Numbered from the stretch's first letter, positions 23,717 through 36,766 are shown. The stretch is DNA of 64,000 nucleotides from Lindgomyces ingoldianus (GCF_010093535.1 NW_022985180.1:1145581-1209580), one strand, 5' to 3'. Notes: generated by a model not told the origin, from the letters alone. Numbers and translations: made by a program.

Positions 23717-24786
23717 TATAATATCTTTTACACTACTTTATATAATTATGTTTATAGTACTCTTTTACAGCATAATACTTATCTAGTAACATGTAAATTA
23801 ATAGCTATAAAAAAGTTCTTTTTTAGTATATTTTTAACTTTAATATATAAAGCTTTTTGTTAAAAATTTTAATTATATAAAAAATTACTAATTACACTAT
23901 CTTCTTCTTACTTTATACAGTAGCAGAGCTTACTATATAATGTAAAGAATTAATCTGCTATCTTTAAGAATAGGTAACAAAATAAAGTATCTTATAAAGT
24001 GTAAGTACTTTATTATTACTTTTACTAATTTATAGTTAATTAAATTAACTACTAATTAGTTTATTAAATAGGCTCTATTAGCTAGCTGCTTATAGTATAA
24101 GCACTTAAGTAGTAAGAGTAAGAGTACTATACAGTGTGCACAGTGTACAAAGTAGGTAGAGTAGAGGCAACATGTTTCTAGTTCTGTATTGCTCCGTCTT
24201 TCCTCTATTAGAGGAAAAGAGGAATATCTAGATGTTCGCGCACAGAGGTTTGCGCACAAGCATCATGTGACATAGTTACATAATCCTTCTCTCGCGTAAT
24301 AACTATCTAAACTGTAACACTATTGCTATGTACAGACAAGTATTAAGATAAAAACTTAGTAGTTGTTAAATTAATAAATAAAAAACTGCATGTGCTAGTA
24401 TTAACTAAGGAATTTAATTAAACTCTAATGCTTTTTAAGTATAAAATAGTTAGAACTTAAAAGTTTTTTCCTTTAAATAAGTGTAATAAGTTAATATTTA
24501 CTAAGTTATACTTATTTAAGCTTAAAATAAAATTTTTTCTAAGCGTTTTTACTTTCTATCTAAGAAAAATTTAAGTTATAATTATTTATATTTATAAACT
24601 CTTTTTTAAATTTTTATTACTCTACCTTAATTTTTTATACTCTAGAGATAGAATAATTGCTAGTAACATGTTCTAGTTTACTATAATTATAATAGTTACT
24701 AGAAGTTATCTAGCTAGGTTAACAGTGGGTAGCTAGAGTAGATTAGAGTACTAACACAGGTGCAGGTTAGAGTGTACTAGAATAGT
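23717..24786. repeat. RIP-mutated sequence with one less-mutated patch
   Basis: AT-rich, no coding capacity. A patch at about 24130-24290 keeps more GC (including TTCGCGCACAG and CTCTCGCG) and may be the relic of a solo LTR, but I could not define ends or a target duplication. Confidence 0.35.
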
Positions 24787-25136
24787 TGTTAGATTAAAGC
24801 ACTGTTTCTAGGCTTCCTAAGATGAATGATGGGTTTAGATATAATGTATGGGATGATGATTGATTGTGTTGATTTATCGATCCTTTTTCTGCTCTACTCG
24901 TGTTGCTCGGCTTTTATTTTTCCGATCCGAGTCCCTCGCGCACTTGCCCTATGCGCGACCAGCTTGCAACATGCTGCAATTTGTTGCAGAATGCTGCAAA
25001 ATGCTGTAACATGCTGCAATTTGCTGCAAAATGCTGCAATTTGCAGCAACATACTGTTCGAGCTTATTGCTTGTACTATGTAGCAGCTTTCGTCAAGCGT
25101 TCCTCCTGTCTTGACAGTAGGTGCGCATATCTAACA
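24787..25136 (-). repeat. Copia-family solo LTR, 8-unit minisatellite
   Basis: 350 bp in reverse orientation relative to the element. Ends are TGTTAGATT and (mutated) ATCTAACA. The target duplication is ATAGT at 24782-24786 and 25137-25141. The 10-bp array occupies 24972-25051 (8 units). Confidence 0.85.
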
Positions 25137-26436
25137 ATAGTATACTGCCTTAGATGTATTACTAGAAACCTTTTAAAATTAATTTATAATAACACTAATA
25201 TTAAAATACTAGGTGTAGTTAATAGTTTACTTTAAAATAGTAAAAGTGTTTCTTTTTTCTATGTTATAGGCTATTAAGTAGGCTACTATTATCTTAAATA
25301 AGCTCTTCTAAATGTGTTTAAAACCTAAGTTTAGTACTTTTAAGCTAAGTAGTATTTTCTTTTATAAGTAGAAAAACTATTTTAACTTTAATACAGACCT
25401 TTTAACAGCAGCACTAATAAAGTAAGCTTTAAAAGTAAAAAAACCTTTTTTTATACTTATTTTTAAAGTTTAAAACGCCTATTACACCTCTATCTTTTTA
25501 TTACTAGTAATAAAGTAAGTTTATAAAAGCTTAATTATATCTTTTATATTTCTAAACTAAAAGTTGTCTAATTTAGCTAGGTATCTAGGCTCTAAGTATT
25601 CCTATGCAATACTAGCAGCGTGTCTCTCTACTAACACTATGCCTGCACACTTACTTTAATAGTAATCTAAATTAATATTAAGTCTATCTATAATAAAGGC
25701 TTACTATTATTTAAACATAGGTTTTTTACTATCTATAAAGTTCTTAATCTTAAGCATGTGTTTAGTAAGGTAGCTTTAAGAGAGCTTAAAAGTGCCTAAA
25801 AAGTCTTTTACTATTAGTGTAGTAAAAGTAATTTAAGGCATTATTAAAGGTAATTTAGTAGTTAGTAGAGGTTAATTAAAACTAATAGTTTTTAATTTAG
25901 TTAGCTGCTTAATTTATGCTTTTAATTAAGCTACTTAGTTTTTTAAAGCTATATTACTATAGTTTAACTCTAAATCTAGTAGGTTTTTAGCTTTAGGTTC
26001 TATAAAAAAAGGTTTAGCTGTTAAGGTTAGTAGTTATTTAGCTCTAGTAGTAGGCATTTTACCTTAGTTATAGCTAGAGCGTGTTACTAATTTTATACTA
26101 AGGTCTAAAAGTAGTTAAAAGTTAGGCATTAGTAGTTATCTCTAATTTTAATAAGTTATTAGTAGTCTTTAGGTTTCTACCTTAGCGCACTTTTTATAAC
26201 TTTTCTAAAGGCAATTCTAATTATAGAGGATAGAAAGTTCTAAACTAAAAGGCTTTAGTTAATAGAAAGTTTTTAAAATTTTATTTATAATAACTAAATA
26301 ATTTAATATAACAGTGTGTAAAAACTATAACTTAAACTAAATTAAACACTTCTTAGAGTTAGATGTAGTTAAATAAATAATTAATGTAATATTATTAATA
26401 AAGCTATTACTAGTAAAAGTAAGTTTTCTAATGTAA
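25137..26436. repeat. RIP-mutated sequence, no recognisable gene
   Basis: Stop-dense AT-rich sequence between a Copia solo LTR and a family-X LTR. It may be interior of a minus-strand family-X element. No reverse-transcriptase or integrase motif was recognised. Confidence 0.3.
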
Positions 26437-26726
26437 TATAACAGCACAGGCAAGACAATAGGTCTAAATAGGGTAGGAATCTACTTAGAGGCATATAGGA
26501 GTGCGTGGGGACTTAGAACCTAGGAAATGCTATTAACACCTATAAGCCTTGTACAAAGGATATCAGAAAACTACTAAGCTAGCTAAGAGAAGAGGTGCGA
26601 CTAAATACTTAGGTAAATAGAGGTAACTGCAGGGGACAAGGTTAAGTTATAGTTAGGGCCGATACAGAGACCCTTTAGATAGGATCTAAGCAACCTAAGA
26701 TAGAATAATTTGTAAGAATTATTACA
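26437..26726 (-). repeat. LTR of family X, RIP-mutated (290 bp)
   Basis: It is the reverse complement of the LTR at 3011-3320, recognisable along its whole length, for example GTGCGTGGGGAC and the TTGTACAAAGGATAT region. Flanks (TGTAA and GTTTA) do not match, so it is not a simple solo LTR; it may be the 5' LTR of a decayed minus-strand element to its left. Confidence 0.6.
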
Positions 26727-27343
26727 GTTTAAAGGCCTTATTTAGAGCAGCTTAAGCTAGAGCTTTCTTAAAAGCAAAGACTTCTTTGCTATATATTACT
26801 ACCTTAATAACGATCTGTATAGTGTAGCTAGCGCAACAGATTTAGTGTTAGGTAGTAAGAAGTAGTTAAAGCTTCTTAGCTAGAGTTATAATAGTTTCTA
26901 CATTATTGTTTAACATGTTGTTAGCAATAAAATAAAAAAACTTTACTATAATATTATAATTATAAAGGACTTAGATAATTTAAAGTGCTTAGTTTTTACT
27001 TATATAGTTACTAAAAAGGTTATTAAAACTAATAAAAAGGCCTTTGTTAGTTAGCTTACTCCTCTAGATGGCTACGCATCTAGTAGTAGGTCCCTTCTCT
27101 GCGTGGCTACGCACGCGGTAGGTGGATGGACAGCTGTACGCTAAGCGTACAGCCTGTGACAGGGTGAGCAGGCAAAGATCTTCTTGTTATTAGCTACTGC
27201 CCTCTCTCTTTGTACAAAGAAAGAGGACTCTTAAGTACACATAGCCTCTAACGCACAGGCTAGATAGCTAACTGTTTTAGGCAACTTAATTCAGCTGTAC
27301 GCACGTACAGACAGTCTTAGTGTTAATAGTTGTAATCTAGAAT
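26727..27343. repeat. RIP-mutated sequence with a hairpin-rich unmutated patch
   Basis: Bases 26727 to about 27055 are AT-rich and mutated. Bases about 27060-27310 keep GC and hold at least four short perfect hairpins (27064-27083, 27101-27116, 27133-27153, 27295-27310). No gene is seen. Confidence 0.5.
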
Positions 27344-27755
27344 TGTTAGATTAAAGCACTGTTTCTAGGCTTCCTAAGATGAGTGATGGGTTTGGATATA
27401 ATGTATGGGATGATGATTGATTGTATTGATTGTGTTGTTTTTTTTCGATCCTTTTTCTGCTCTACTCGTGTTGCTCGGCTTTTTGTTTTGCCGATCCGAG
27501 TCCCTCGCGCACTTGCCCTATGCGCGACCAGCTTGCAACATGCTGCAAAATGCTGCAAAATGCTGCAAAATGCTGCAAAATGCTGCAATTTGCTGCAATT
27601 TGCTGCAACATGCTGTAAAATGCTGCAACATGCTGCAACATGCTGCAAAATGCTGCAATTTGCTGCAACATACTGTTCGAGCTTATTGCTCGTACTATGT
27701 AGCAGCTTTCGTCAAGCGTTCCTCCTGTCTTGACAGTAGGTGCGCATATCTGACA
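27344..27755 (-). repeat. Copia-family solo LTR, 13-unit minisatellite
   Basis: 412 bp with ends TGTTAGATT and ATCTGACA. The target duplication is AGAAT at 27339-27343 and 27756-27760. Exactly 13 units of TGCTGCAANN occupy 27541-27670. Outside the array it matches the other Copia LTRs closely. Confidence 0.88.
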
Positions 27756-28282
27756 AGAATAGATGTTAGACTTAGTAGCTGTTTTTTAAAAGTTTCTTTA
27801 CTAGGCTAAGGTTTTGCTAGTACATACTAAAAAAATAAGCTACTACTCTTAGAAAGAAGTAGTAGTTTAGAGAAGTCTATATATTAACACTTAACAGAAT
27901 GTTGCTGTAAGCTAACCTTAGTATTATTTAAATCTCCTGCTTCTAGCGCACTAAAATCTGTTAGATATATGTTAAAAACATAGTAGTAGAGGATAGAAAA
28001 GCGTTAAGAAGATTAGCGTAGTTCTAAGTAAGTACCCTGCGTGTTTTAGCTAAGGATGCTTATTTAAAGAATCAATTTTAAAAAATAACCTAGTTTATAA
28101 TAGCAGCCTAAAAAGCTTTCATCTACTAAGCCTTATAAAAAACAATCCTTATAGATCTAGCAATGTTACTGCCCTAGGCAGCAGCTTTAAAAGAACTCTC
28201 TAGCAGGTGTAGAGCATTAGGTAAGAGCTTCCCTATAGCATTAACTTTATGCTTCTTTTTAAGATAATTAATAATATAGTTA
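27756..28282. repeat. RIP-mutated sequence, nothing recognised
   Basis: AT-rich stop-dense stretch between the Copia solo LTR and the Fot1-like element. Confidence 0.3.
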
Positions 28283-28871
28283 ACGTACCTAACAGGTTAG
28301 CCGGCCACACAGGTTGGCTAGCCACTTTTGCTAAGCCTCTACTACACTCTACCTATCTATATAATGCCTTAACAACAACACTAGATTAAATCTTCTAAAG
28401 AACGTTAGATACAGCTTACTTTTTAGGCTCTTAAATAAGACTTAAAACTCTTTTTATAACACGCTGCAGCTATCTATAATATCTTTTACACAACACTAAG
28501 CAATTAACGCGCTAGACAGCTTTTAGAAGTAGAATGCTAGCCTAAATTAAAGAATCTAACTAAGCTTAAAAAAAGTAGTTATTAAGTACATACTTAAGCT
28601 TATTACACGCAGATTTCCCTTTAGGCTTATAGCTATAGCTAATATAGCTAATTTCTTGCGCGCAGAGCATAATCTAGGCTAGGTTAGCTTAAACTAGCCT
28701 AGTATATAAGTTAAGCACTGCTCTAAGTTTATAATAAAGTTTAATTATAAGTATAATTATAAAAGAGTGCTTTATAAAGATCTAAAAGTTATTTAAAGCT
28801 AGTTTTACCTAGTAGCTAACATAAAAGCTAAGTATAGTATCTAGAATAAAAATATGTATAACTTTAATAAG

Positions 28872-29189
28872 TGTCACGGTATCCTCCCCAGATCCCAGAC
28901 ATAACTGTATTAGACGCGTACTGGAGTATTATTAGTGCACGTCTGACACAAACACAACACAACACAGACATAAACTTAAGCACAAACTGCCTTAACACTA
29001 ACTAAACCTAGAACAGGCTTAATTTATACCTAAAGCGCTTAGACTTTTAAGCTAAGTATTTAATTACTAATTTTCTTCTAAACCTTCTTATTTCTTACAT
29101 AATGTCTTGTACTTACTATAATACCTTACGTAGTAATTAAACTAGACCTCTGTAAAGCTCTATAACTTTACTTATACATAATTATAACA
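28872..29189 (+). repeat. Gypsy-3 5' LTR (318 bp)
   Basis: Starts TGTCACGGTATCC. The outer about 100 bp are unmutated, the inner part RIP-mutated. Confidence 0.88.
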
Positions 29190-32100
29190 TTATGTTGTGT
29201 TAAAACTTTAGCTAAGAATAGCCTTTAAATCTAATCTAATAAGCTTAGTACTTATATAACTCTAAGCTATTAAAGTAAGCTAAAAAGCTTTCTAAAAAGC
29301 GCTTACTTTATAAAAAAGCTACTATGTTGTAAGCTTTAAAGCTTTTTAAAAGGACTTTAAAAAACAGCTTTACATTATTAAGTAGTCTATTTCTGCCTTA
29401 ACTTTTATTATAGTAGTAGGAACTAAGAACTTACTAGCCTTAAAGCTTACTTAGAAGTCTAGAGATAGCTTAACTCTTTTCTGCCTAACACTGCCTACAA
29501 CCTGTAACCTTTTTAACTTAGTAATAAAATCTAACTAACTCCTTAATCCCCTACTATTTAATAGAAAATAAAAAGACCTACTTTTCTTTCTACATAAGCT
29601 CTAATATAAACTTAAAGAAAATGTAGACTAATTCCTCTTTAAACACTCTTAGTTACTATATGCCTACTCTTAACTTAACTATAATATAACAGCCTTAATT
29701 AACTTACTAATAAATAAAAATATTATTAACTTAGATTAATTTATAGTGTTCTTATAAGTAACTTATAGAGACTTAAATAAAAAGTTAACAGCCCTAAGTT
29801 ACTTAAACACTTTATAATAAGAAAAAAAAAGCTTTACTTTATACTTTACTAAGTTCTACTAACTTGCATTTAATACAGGCCTAAATAAGATAGGTCTTAT
29901 TATAGCCCTACATAACTCCCTTTTAACTAAACTATAATGTGCTATAGTAGAAGAACCCCTTCTAAACAACCTTAACACATATGTGAACCTAATTGCTACC
30001 TATAATAATAACATAAGGTTCCTCTCTATATAAGCTCTAATACGCCTCTAAACTAGCGCAGTTGCAAATAAAGACTTTAATATAATAAAAATTAATTTAA
30101 ATTATGCTCTAGTTAGTTCTAAAAAGTGTAAAAATTATAAAAAAAAAAGTTAATGCTTTAAGTGTAGTAAGCATAGTTATATCTTTTAAAACTGCTTTAT
30201 TCTTTTTTCTTAAGTCTATATAAGTAGTGCTGCTAGTACTTATTAAAGATTTTTACTATTTTAATTTTATTTTTATAAGGGCTTTAACTTATATTTAAGC
30301 CTTAATCCCCCTTGCTACTCTTAATGTAGCTGCAGCTATAGCAGTAGGAGCCTGCAAAAAGGCTTGTCCTAGGGCTAAGTTACCCCTTAGGACTAATTTA
30401 ACACTAGATCTTTGCTAACTTATAGGCTAAGTCCTCTACTAATAACTAAAAGTACTAAGTTAATATTCCTATATATTTATAATAAAAAACTATATTAGCT
30501 TTAATATAAGCTTTTATTAACTTAGAAGTAAACAGCATAGGTTATATTAATAAAAAACTAGCGCGTAAACTAAATCTTTAATTAACACTGCTTACTTAAA
30601 TAATTTACTTAACTAAATTTAATAGAAAATAACTTAAAAAAAGTTTTATCTTTTATACTATAACTATTATAATTACCTACTAACACTATAAGAAGCAGAT
30701 TAAGCTCTATGTAATAAACATAGGATGTTATAACCTAATTCTAGGATAACTATAGCTGTATTAGCATAAAGTTGCCTTTAATTACTAAAAGTAAGTTCTA
30801 AACTTTAACTTTTTTTAATGCTAAAATATATGCTTACGCTTACACCTAAACAACACTTAAATAGCACTTAATATAAAAAGTCTTTAGACTTACTTTTTAA
30901 TAACTTAGAAAAAAACTACTTAAGTAAGGCTAACAAGCTAGGCCTCTTACTAAAATAGGCTATGTAAAATAATTTAATAACTACTTAAACCTAAAAAAAA
31001 AAAGCCTTTAAAAAACTTTTACTTACCTAATTTAAACATAAACTAGGACTTAAACAGCAGATAGACATCTGCTACATAGAACCTGCCCTATTTATAACCC
31101 TAGCTTAATAACTAGATTATAAAATCTATGTAGTTATAATTTCTAATATAGACTAAGCTTTAGCTCTCTAAAAACACACTAACTTAAAAATAATAGTCCT
31201 TTAAAACTACTATAACTTATTACATGTTTTTTTTAAGACAAGTTTAATAAGCTTTTAATATAACATTTATATAATTACTAAATAACTTTTAAGCCTAGCA
31301 AACAACCTAGTTATAAGCTACTATATAGGATGTTGCTAAATAAATTAAAAGTGCTTTAAAAATACTTTAACAAAAACCTAAAAAAAAAGTTTATTTAAGC
31401 TAGCTTCTTACTAGTAGCATTACTTATACTATTTATAAAGAAACCTAGAGGTAGGCTTTAATTCTATATTAACTACTAAAGACTAAACACTATTACTATT
31501 AAAAACTAATACTTAATTTCCTTTTTATAAGAAACCCTAAGCTAACTAAGTAAAGCAAAGTATTTTATAAAGTTAGATATTATTACTGCCTTTAATAAGC
31601 TAAGAATAGTAAAGAGTAATAAGTAGCTAACAGTGTTTTAGACCTAATATAGACTATTTAAGTACCTAGTAATGCCCTTTAGCTTAGCTAATGCGCCTAG
31701 TACTTTTTAACATTTTATAAATAACTTGCTTTAACCCTACCTAAATGTGTTCTGCACTATGTATATTAATAATATTCTAATCTATAGTAATAGCCTTTTA
31801 AAGCATAAACAGCATGTACGCCTAGTGCTAAAGGCTATAGAAGAAGCAGGTCTGTAACTTAACATAGACAAATGCAAGTTCTACTAATTAAAGGTTATGT
31901 ATTTAGAATATGTAATCTCTATAAATAGCATCTAAATAGACCCTGTTAAGGTTTAGACTATGCTAGATTAGTAATACCTAAAAGATGTAAAAAATGTTTA
32001 AGCCTTTATAAAATTTACTAACTTTTACTAATAATTTATTAATAACTTTTTATAGCTAGTAAGCCCTATAATTATACTTACTAAAAAAAAGGTTTAATTT

Positions 32101-34216
32101 AACTTTAATTTAAATTACTAATAGTTTTTTAACTAGCTAAAAAAAGCTTTTACTAAAGCCTTAATACTCTACTACTTTAACTTTAAACTACTAATACTTG
32201 TAGAAGCTAATGCCTTAGACTACATAGTAGCAGGAGTTCTCTTCTAGACTAAGCTAGACAGGACTATTAGGCCTATTATATACTTCTTAAAAAAAATAAG
32301 TTTTGTAGAAAGTAATTATAAGATCTACAACAAAAAATTACTTACTATAGTACACTACTTTAAATAATAGCAACCTAAACTAGAAAGTGCAGCGCATCTA
32401 ATATAGGTCTTATCTAACTATAAGAACTTATAGTACTTTACAACTATAAAATAATTTAGCTACTAATAAGCCTATTAGTTTAAATACTTATCCTATTTTA
32501 ATTTTAAAATTACTTATTATCCTAGTTAAAACAGAAGGAAACTAGATGCCTTTATAAAGTAATTCTAAGATGTCCCTACTTAGGAAAAAGCATAAAAGGC
32601 TTAACACTAAACTTTACTCTAACTTAAGCTATTTTTAGACCTTAACCTAAATAAAATAAATTAAATAATTAATTAAATTATTACTAATAAGTATCTAAAT
32701 AATAAATTTATCTAAAAAACCTTAGACCTGCTTTAAAACAGCGCTAGTTAGTTAAAAAAAGTAACACTAGCTAACTATAAAAACTAAAATAGTAAGCTAT
32801 ATTACTATAACTAACTTATAATTTTTAATTTTAATAAACTAAGAATTAAACTACTCTAAATTATATACAACTTGCCTATTAAAGGACACCTAGGCAAAGA
32901 AAAGACTCTTAACCTACTACAGAGAGAGTACTACTGGCCCTGCATGTTCTATACTGTACGCTAATATATATTATGTTGCTATACTTACTATAAAGTAAAG
33001 GCCTCTTAAAAAAAGTATAATAGCCTACTTAAACTACTTCTAATTTCTAAATAAGCTTAGAAAGACATATTAATTAATTTTATTATAAACCTACCTCTAT
33101 CTAAAGGGTATATAAATATTATAGTAGTTATTAATTACTTAACTAAGTATTAATACTTAATACTATGTTTCTCTATAACTGCCCCTAATATAGCCTAGTT
33201 ATTCTACTAATACATATAAGTTTACTATAGCCTGCCTAACATAATTATATTAGATAGGGGTACGCAGTTTGTCTTAGCCTTTTAGGACAAACTCTATAAA
33301 TAGCTCTAAATTATCCTCTATCTATCTACAGCTTTTTACCTAGAGACTAATAGCTAGACTAAAAACACAAACACTGTAATAAAATAAGTCCTATAAGTGT
33401 ACATAAACTACTAGTAAGATAACTAGGTAAAATAGTTAGCTATAGCATAGTTTAAAGCTAATAACATAACATCTAAATTAACATAAGTATTTTTATTCTT
33501 AGTAAACTATAGATACTACCTTTAAATAGAATTTAAACTACTTTTAAATACCCTCTAACTAACTTATTAATCTGTATAAGTAATAGATGTAAATAAACTT
33601 ATTAATAAAATTTAAAATATATTTAAATATGTTTATAAAAAGCTTACATAGGCTTAAGCTTTTTAACAAGAGTATGTAAACTAATTTTAAACTCCTACCC
33701 CTACGTATGCAGCTAGCAAGAAGGTCTAGCTAGACACTAGAAATATTTAAATAAACTAATAATTAAAAAAACTTAATTAAAAGAACTTTAGCCCTTTTAT
33801 AGTAGCTTATATAGTCTTATTACATACTTACTAATTAATCCTACCTAACAGCATAAAGATACACCCTGTGTTCTATGTATTATTACTGCGCTAAGCAGCC
33901 CCTAAATCTAACTATCTACTTAGACAGCTAAACCTACTACCTAAACCTATTATTATAAATAATAAACTAAAATATGTTATAAAAGACATTAAATAAATCT
34001 AGTTTAATAAAAAAAAACATATTTATAAATACTTTATAAAATAAACTAGATACAACAAACTGTTATAAGAACCTATAGAAGCCCTATAAAAGAACTCTGC
34101 AGTAACCTAATTCTACGCCTAATACCTATCTAAACTAAACCTGTACTCTAATAAAGACAACCTAATGCTAGAACTACTAATGTAAAGAATTCCCTTCCTA
34201 ATAAGAGGGGGGGTAC

Positions 34217-34534
34217 TGTTACAGTATCCTCCCTAGATCCTAGACATAACTATATTAAACGTGTACTAGAGTATTATTAGTGCATGTCTAACATAAATAT
34301 AACATAACATAGACATAAACTTAAGCATAAACTGCCTTAACACTAACTAAACTTAGAATAGGCTTAATTTATACCTAAAGCGCTTAGACTTTTAAGCTAA
34401 GTATTTAATTACTAATTTCCTCCTAAACTTTCCTGTTCCTTACACAACGTCTTGTACCTACTATAATACCTTACGTAGTAATTAAACTAGACCTCTGTGA
34501 AGCTCTATAACCTTACTCGTGCACAATCGTGACA
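34217..34534 (+). repeat. Gypsy-3 3' LTR (318 bp)
   Basis: Starts TGTTACAGTATCC (mutated) and ends CAATCGTGACA. The outer end from about 34430 is the less mutated part. Confidence 0.88.
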
Positions 34535-34707
34535 ATAAGTTAAGCTTTATAATAGGCTAGATATTAACTAAAGCAGTTATTATAGCTTTAAAAAGACAAA
34601 AACAGCTAAAAGTAATATAGTAAGGTAATAAAGAGTAGATAATAGTTATCTAAAGTATTAATATAATAAAGTAAGCTATTTTACTCTTTATTATTTTTAA
34701 AAGCTGC

Positions 34708-34937
34708 TGTGAAGCTATGTAGAGCACCAAAGACATGAGGAACTGGATTGTATTGTATTACTAGAGGAGTCCTTTGCGGGAGTCTATATATATGCGAAAT
34801 AAGTGGGTGGGTCTTGGCAACAGACTATGGTGCTGATGCATCTGCCGATGCATCCGACCATCGTGTGACGACACATCCGACACATCCGACTATCGTGTGA
34901 CCATGCTGACGATGCATCCGAGTCATTAATGCAAACA
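34708..34937 (+). repeat. Short LTR-like element with about 21-bp internal repeats
   Basis: 230 bp, starting TGTGAAGCTATG and ending GCAAACA, with target duplication GCTGC at 34703-34707 and 34938-34942. The 3' half holds imperfect tandem copies built around GATGCATCCGACCATCGTG. A reverse-orientation copy of the same family is at 56766-56989. It is a solo LTR or a small non-autonomous element; no full-length parent is in the window. Confidence 0.75.
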
Positions 34938-36046
34938 GCTGCTATTACTTTTTTACTTAGTATAAAAAAAAATCTGCTTTAGAACTAGGTTATTATAGTC
35001 TCTAAAAATAGCTAGACAATAAATAAGCTTAGGCTGCAGTAGTTAAAGCACTTTAATAAGTATATAAAAAAAAGAGTTATAAGCGCTTATTAGCTTTTTA
35101 TTATTAATAGCTATAAAAGCTATAACTTACTTAATTTTTAGTAGTACTATAAGAAGAATAAGATTATTACTATTTATATGCCTTTACACTTATTACACTT
35201 TTTATAGCCTCTTAATATAGGTTATTTTACCTCTTTAAAAAAAGTGTATAAGTGCTAAGCTAAAAATCTTATATGTAACTAGATTACTTATATTATAAAA
35301 CTTAAGTTCCTACTATGCTTTATACGTGCTTATAATGTAGTAATTACTTTTAGTAATATCTAAAAAGGGTTTTAAAGCGCTAGTTTAGTTCTATTTAACT
35401 TAAAATAAGTTAAAATAGCCTTTAACATCTAGTTATATACTTTATTACTACTACTACTTATTAATAATAAGCCCTAGTAGTTATAAACTCTAAGTAATAC
35501 TCTTAAATTTAAGTTATAATTAATGCTTATAAAAGTAAAAATTTAAGAGCATATAGATAGCTTACTAACATCTATAGTAAAGGCCTTTAAAAAAGTCTTA
35601 AAAGGGGCATTAATTATTACACATAAGCTAGTGTTAGTGTAAAAAGAGATTATAAAGCTTTAAGCAGTAAATAAAGCTGCTACATAATATAGATTACATA
35701 AAAGAAAGTAAATTTAGGCAAAAAAGACTTTAATAGTTAAAGATAGAGCTTATCTAACTGCTTTAAAAAAGTTTAAAGCGCGTAGTAATAGAAAGAAGCT
35801 AAAGACGCAGGTACACGCTAAAAGAGGTAAGCTAAGTTAAAGGCAATATAGGCAGTGCAATTAGACTAGGCATGTCTTATATATATGTAAGAAAGTAGCA
35901 GAAGTAGACTCTAAATAATATCTTGTGTTGTATTGCTCTATATAGGGCTAAAGTGGGCTGTTTTGCGCCAGAATGGGGTGGTTTTAGTGGGGGCTTGGCA
36001 AAAGTGGCCGGCCAACCCGTGCGGCCGGCCAACCCGTTAGGTACGT

Positions 36047-36650
36047 CATAGCTATTAACACCTTTTACAGCTTTATAAAGACTTTAAAAGTAACATCTTT
36101 TATAAAGCTAAATCTTTACCTCTAAGCTGTTGTTTTTATTATACACTAAGTCTTCTCTATAACGCTAAACCTTAGAGACAGCATAATTACTAGCTTAAAG
36201 TTAACTCTTATGCTTTACATAATACTCTAGCTGCGCTAGCAGCAACTTTTTTAGCCTTAGCTAAACATTATCCTACTCTAGAGTAAAAGAGACTCTAAAG
36301 TTAAAGTAATTATTAGTTAAGAAATTATAAAAGCTAAAAGACTTTCTAGGGCTAGAGTAGAGTGTTTTAAAGAGAAAAAATTATAATTAAGCAAGATAAC
36401 AAAAGCTAGCATGATAAGAAACTGTAGATTATTAGAAGAAGGATTAAGATAAGGCAGTACGCCTTTTATAATTAAGAAGCTAGAAGATCTAGCTTATTAT
36501 AATAATTAATAATAGAATAGGCTAGTAAATAGTAAGGTATAAGATAAGAGTAAAGCAAAAAGTTAACTATACTTATAAGAAGCTATTTAGCTAACTAATT
36601 AGAATAAGCTGCTACAGACTGTAGAGGTTCAAAGATGTGGACTAGTCTTC
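36047..36650. repeat. RIP-mutated border before gene island 2
   Basis: AT-rich and stop-dense to about 36630, where the sequence changes abruptly to GC-balanced. No gene. Confidence 0.45.
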
Positions 36651-36766
36651 ACCGCTCGCATATAAGGTTCTGGCCGAATCTGCTGAGACACTAGATTCTA
36701 TTAACCTACTTAATTTGTTCATACTATCCTTTAAAGCATGATGGCGAGCAATCTTCTACACTCTGC

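Larger units (their letters stand above)
28872..34534 (+). mobile_element. Gypsy-3: chromodomain-type Ty3/Gypsy element, RIP-inactivated
   Basis: 5663 bp with 318-bp LTRs (28872-29189 and 34217-34534) and target duplication ATAAG (28867-28871 and 34535-34539). A polypurine tract (about 34203-34213, seven G) precedes the 3' LTR, giving plus orientation. In order it shows a gag knuckle at 30154-30195 (CFKC...NC), the RT motif as YINNILI at 31762-31782 (from YIDD), an integrase zinc-binding region at about 32880-33000 (KGHLGKEKTL then YYWPCM), and a C-terminal chromodomain-like segment at about 33966-34110 (YKYFIK and WEPIEAL with stops). It is inserted inside the Fot1-like element. Confidence 0.88.
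28283..36046 (+). mobile_element. Fot1/pogo-like DNA transposon, interrupted twice
   Basis: The terminal inverted repeats start ACGTACCTAAC at the left and read the same in reverse complement at the right (to 36046). Each is followed by two copies of a GGTTGGCCGGCC-like subrepeat and ACTTTTGC. TA lies at the left edge and CA/TA at the right. Removing Gypsy-3 (28872-34534) and the short LTR (34708-34937) with their target duplications leaves about 1.86 kb, the usual Fot1 size. The right part (about 35540-35930, plus) reads as a Lys/Arg-rich transposase C-terminus with a degraded terminal Cys/His knuckle. Stops throughout; non-functional. Confidence 0.75.

Noticed and set aside
24787..25136. 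Copia solo LTRs first read as MITEs with 9-bp inverted ends
   Set aside because: The pair at 51149 and 56385 flanks a Copia interior and shares one 5-bp target duplication, and RT/RNase H motifs lie between them, so they are LTRs.
27541..27670. Regular repeat array considered as CRISPR
   Set aside because: The unit is 10 bp with no unique spacers, lies in an LTR, and the host is a eukaryote.
27346..27809. Overlapping ORFs on both strands encoding Cys/Leu/Gln/Asn-rich repeats, also at 24826-25235 and 51219-51626
   Set aside because: They are translations of the 10-bp LTR minisatellite, which happens to lack stops in several frames; no start context, splice signal or conservation argues for protein.
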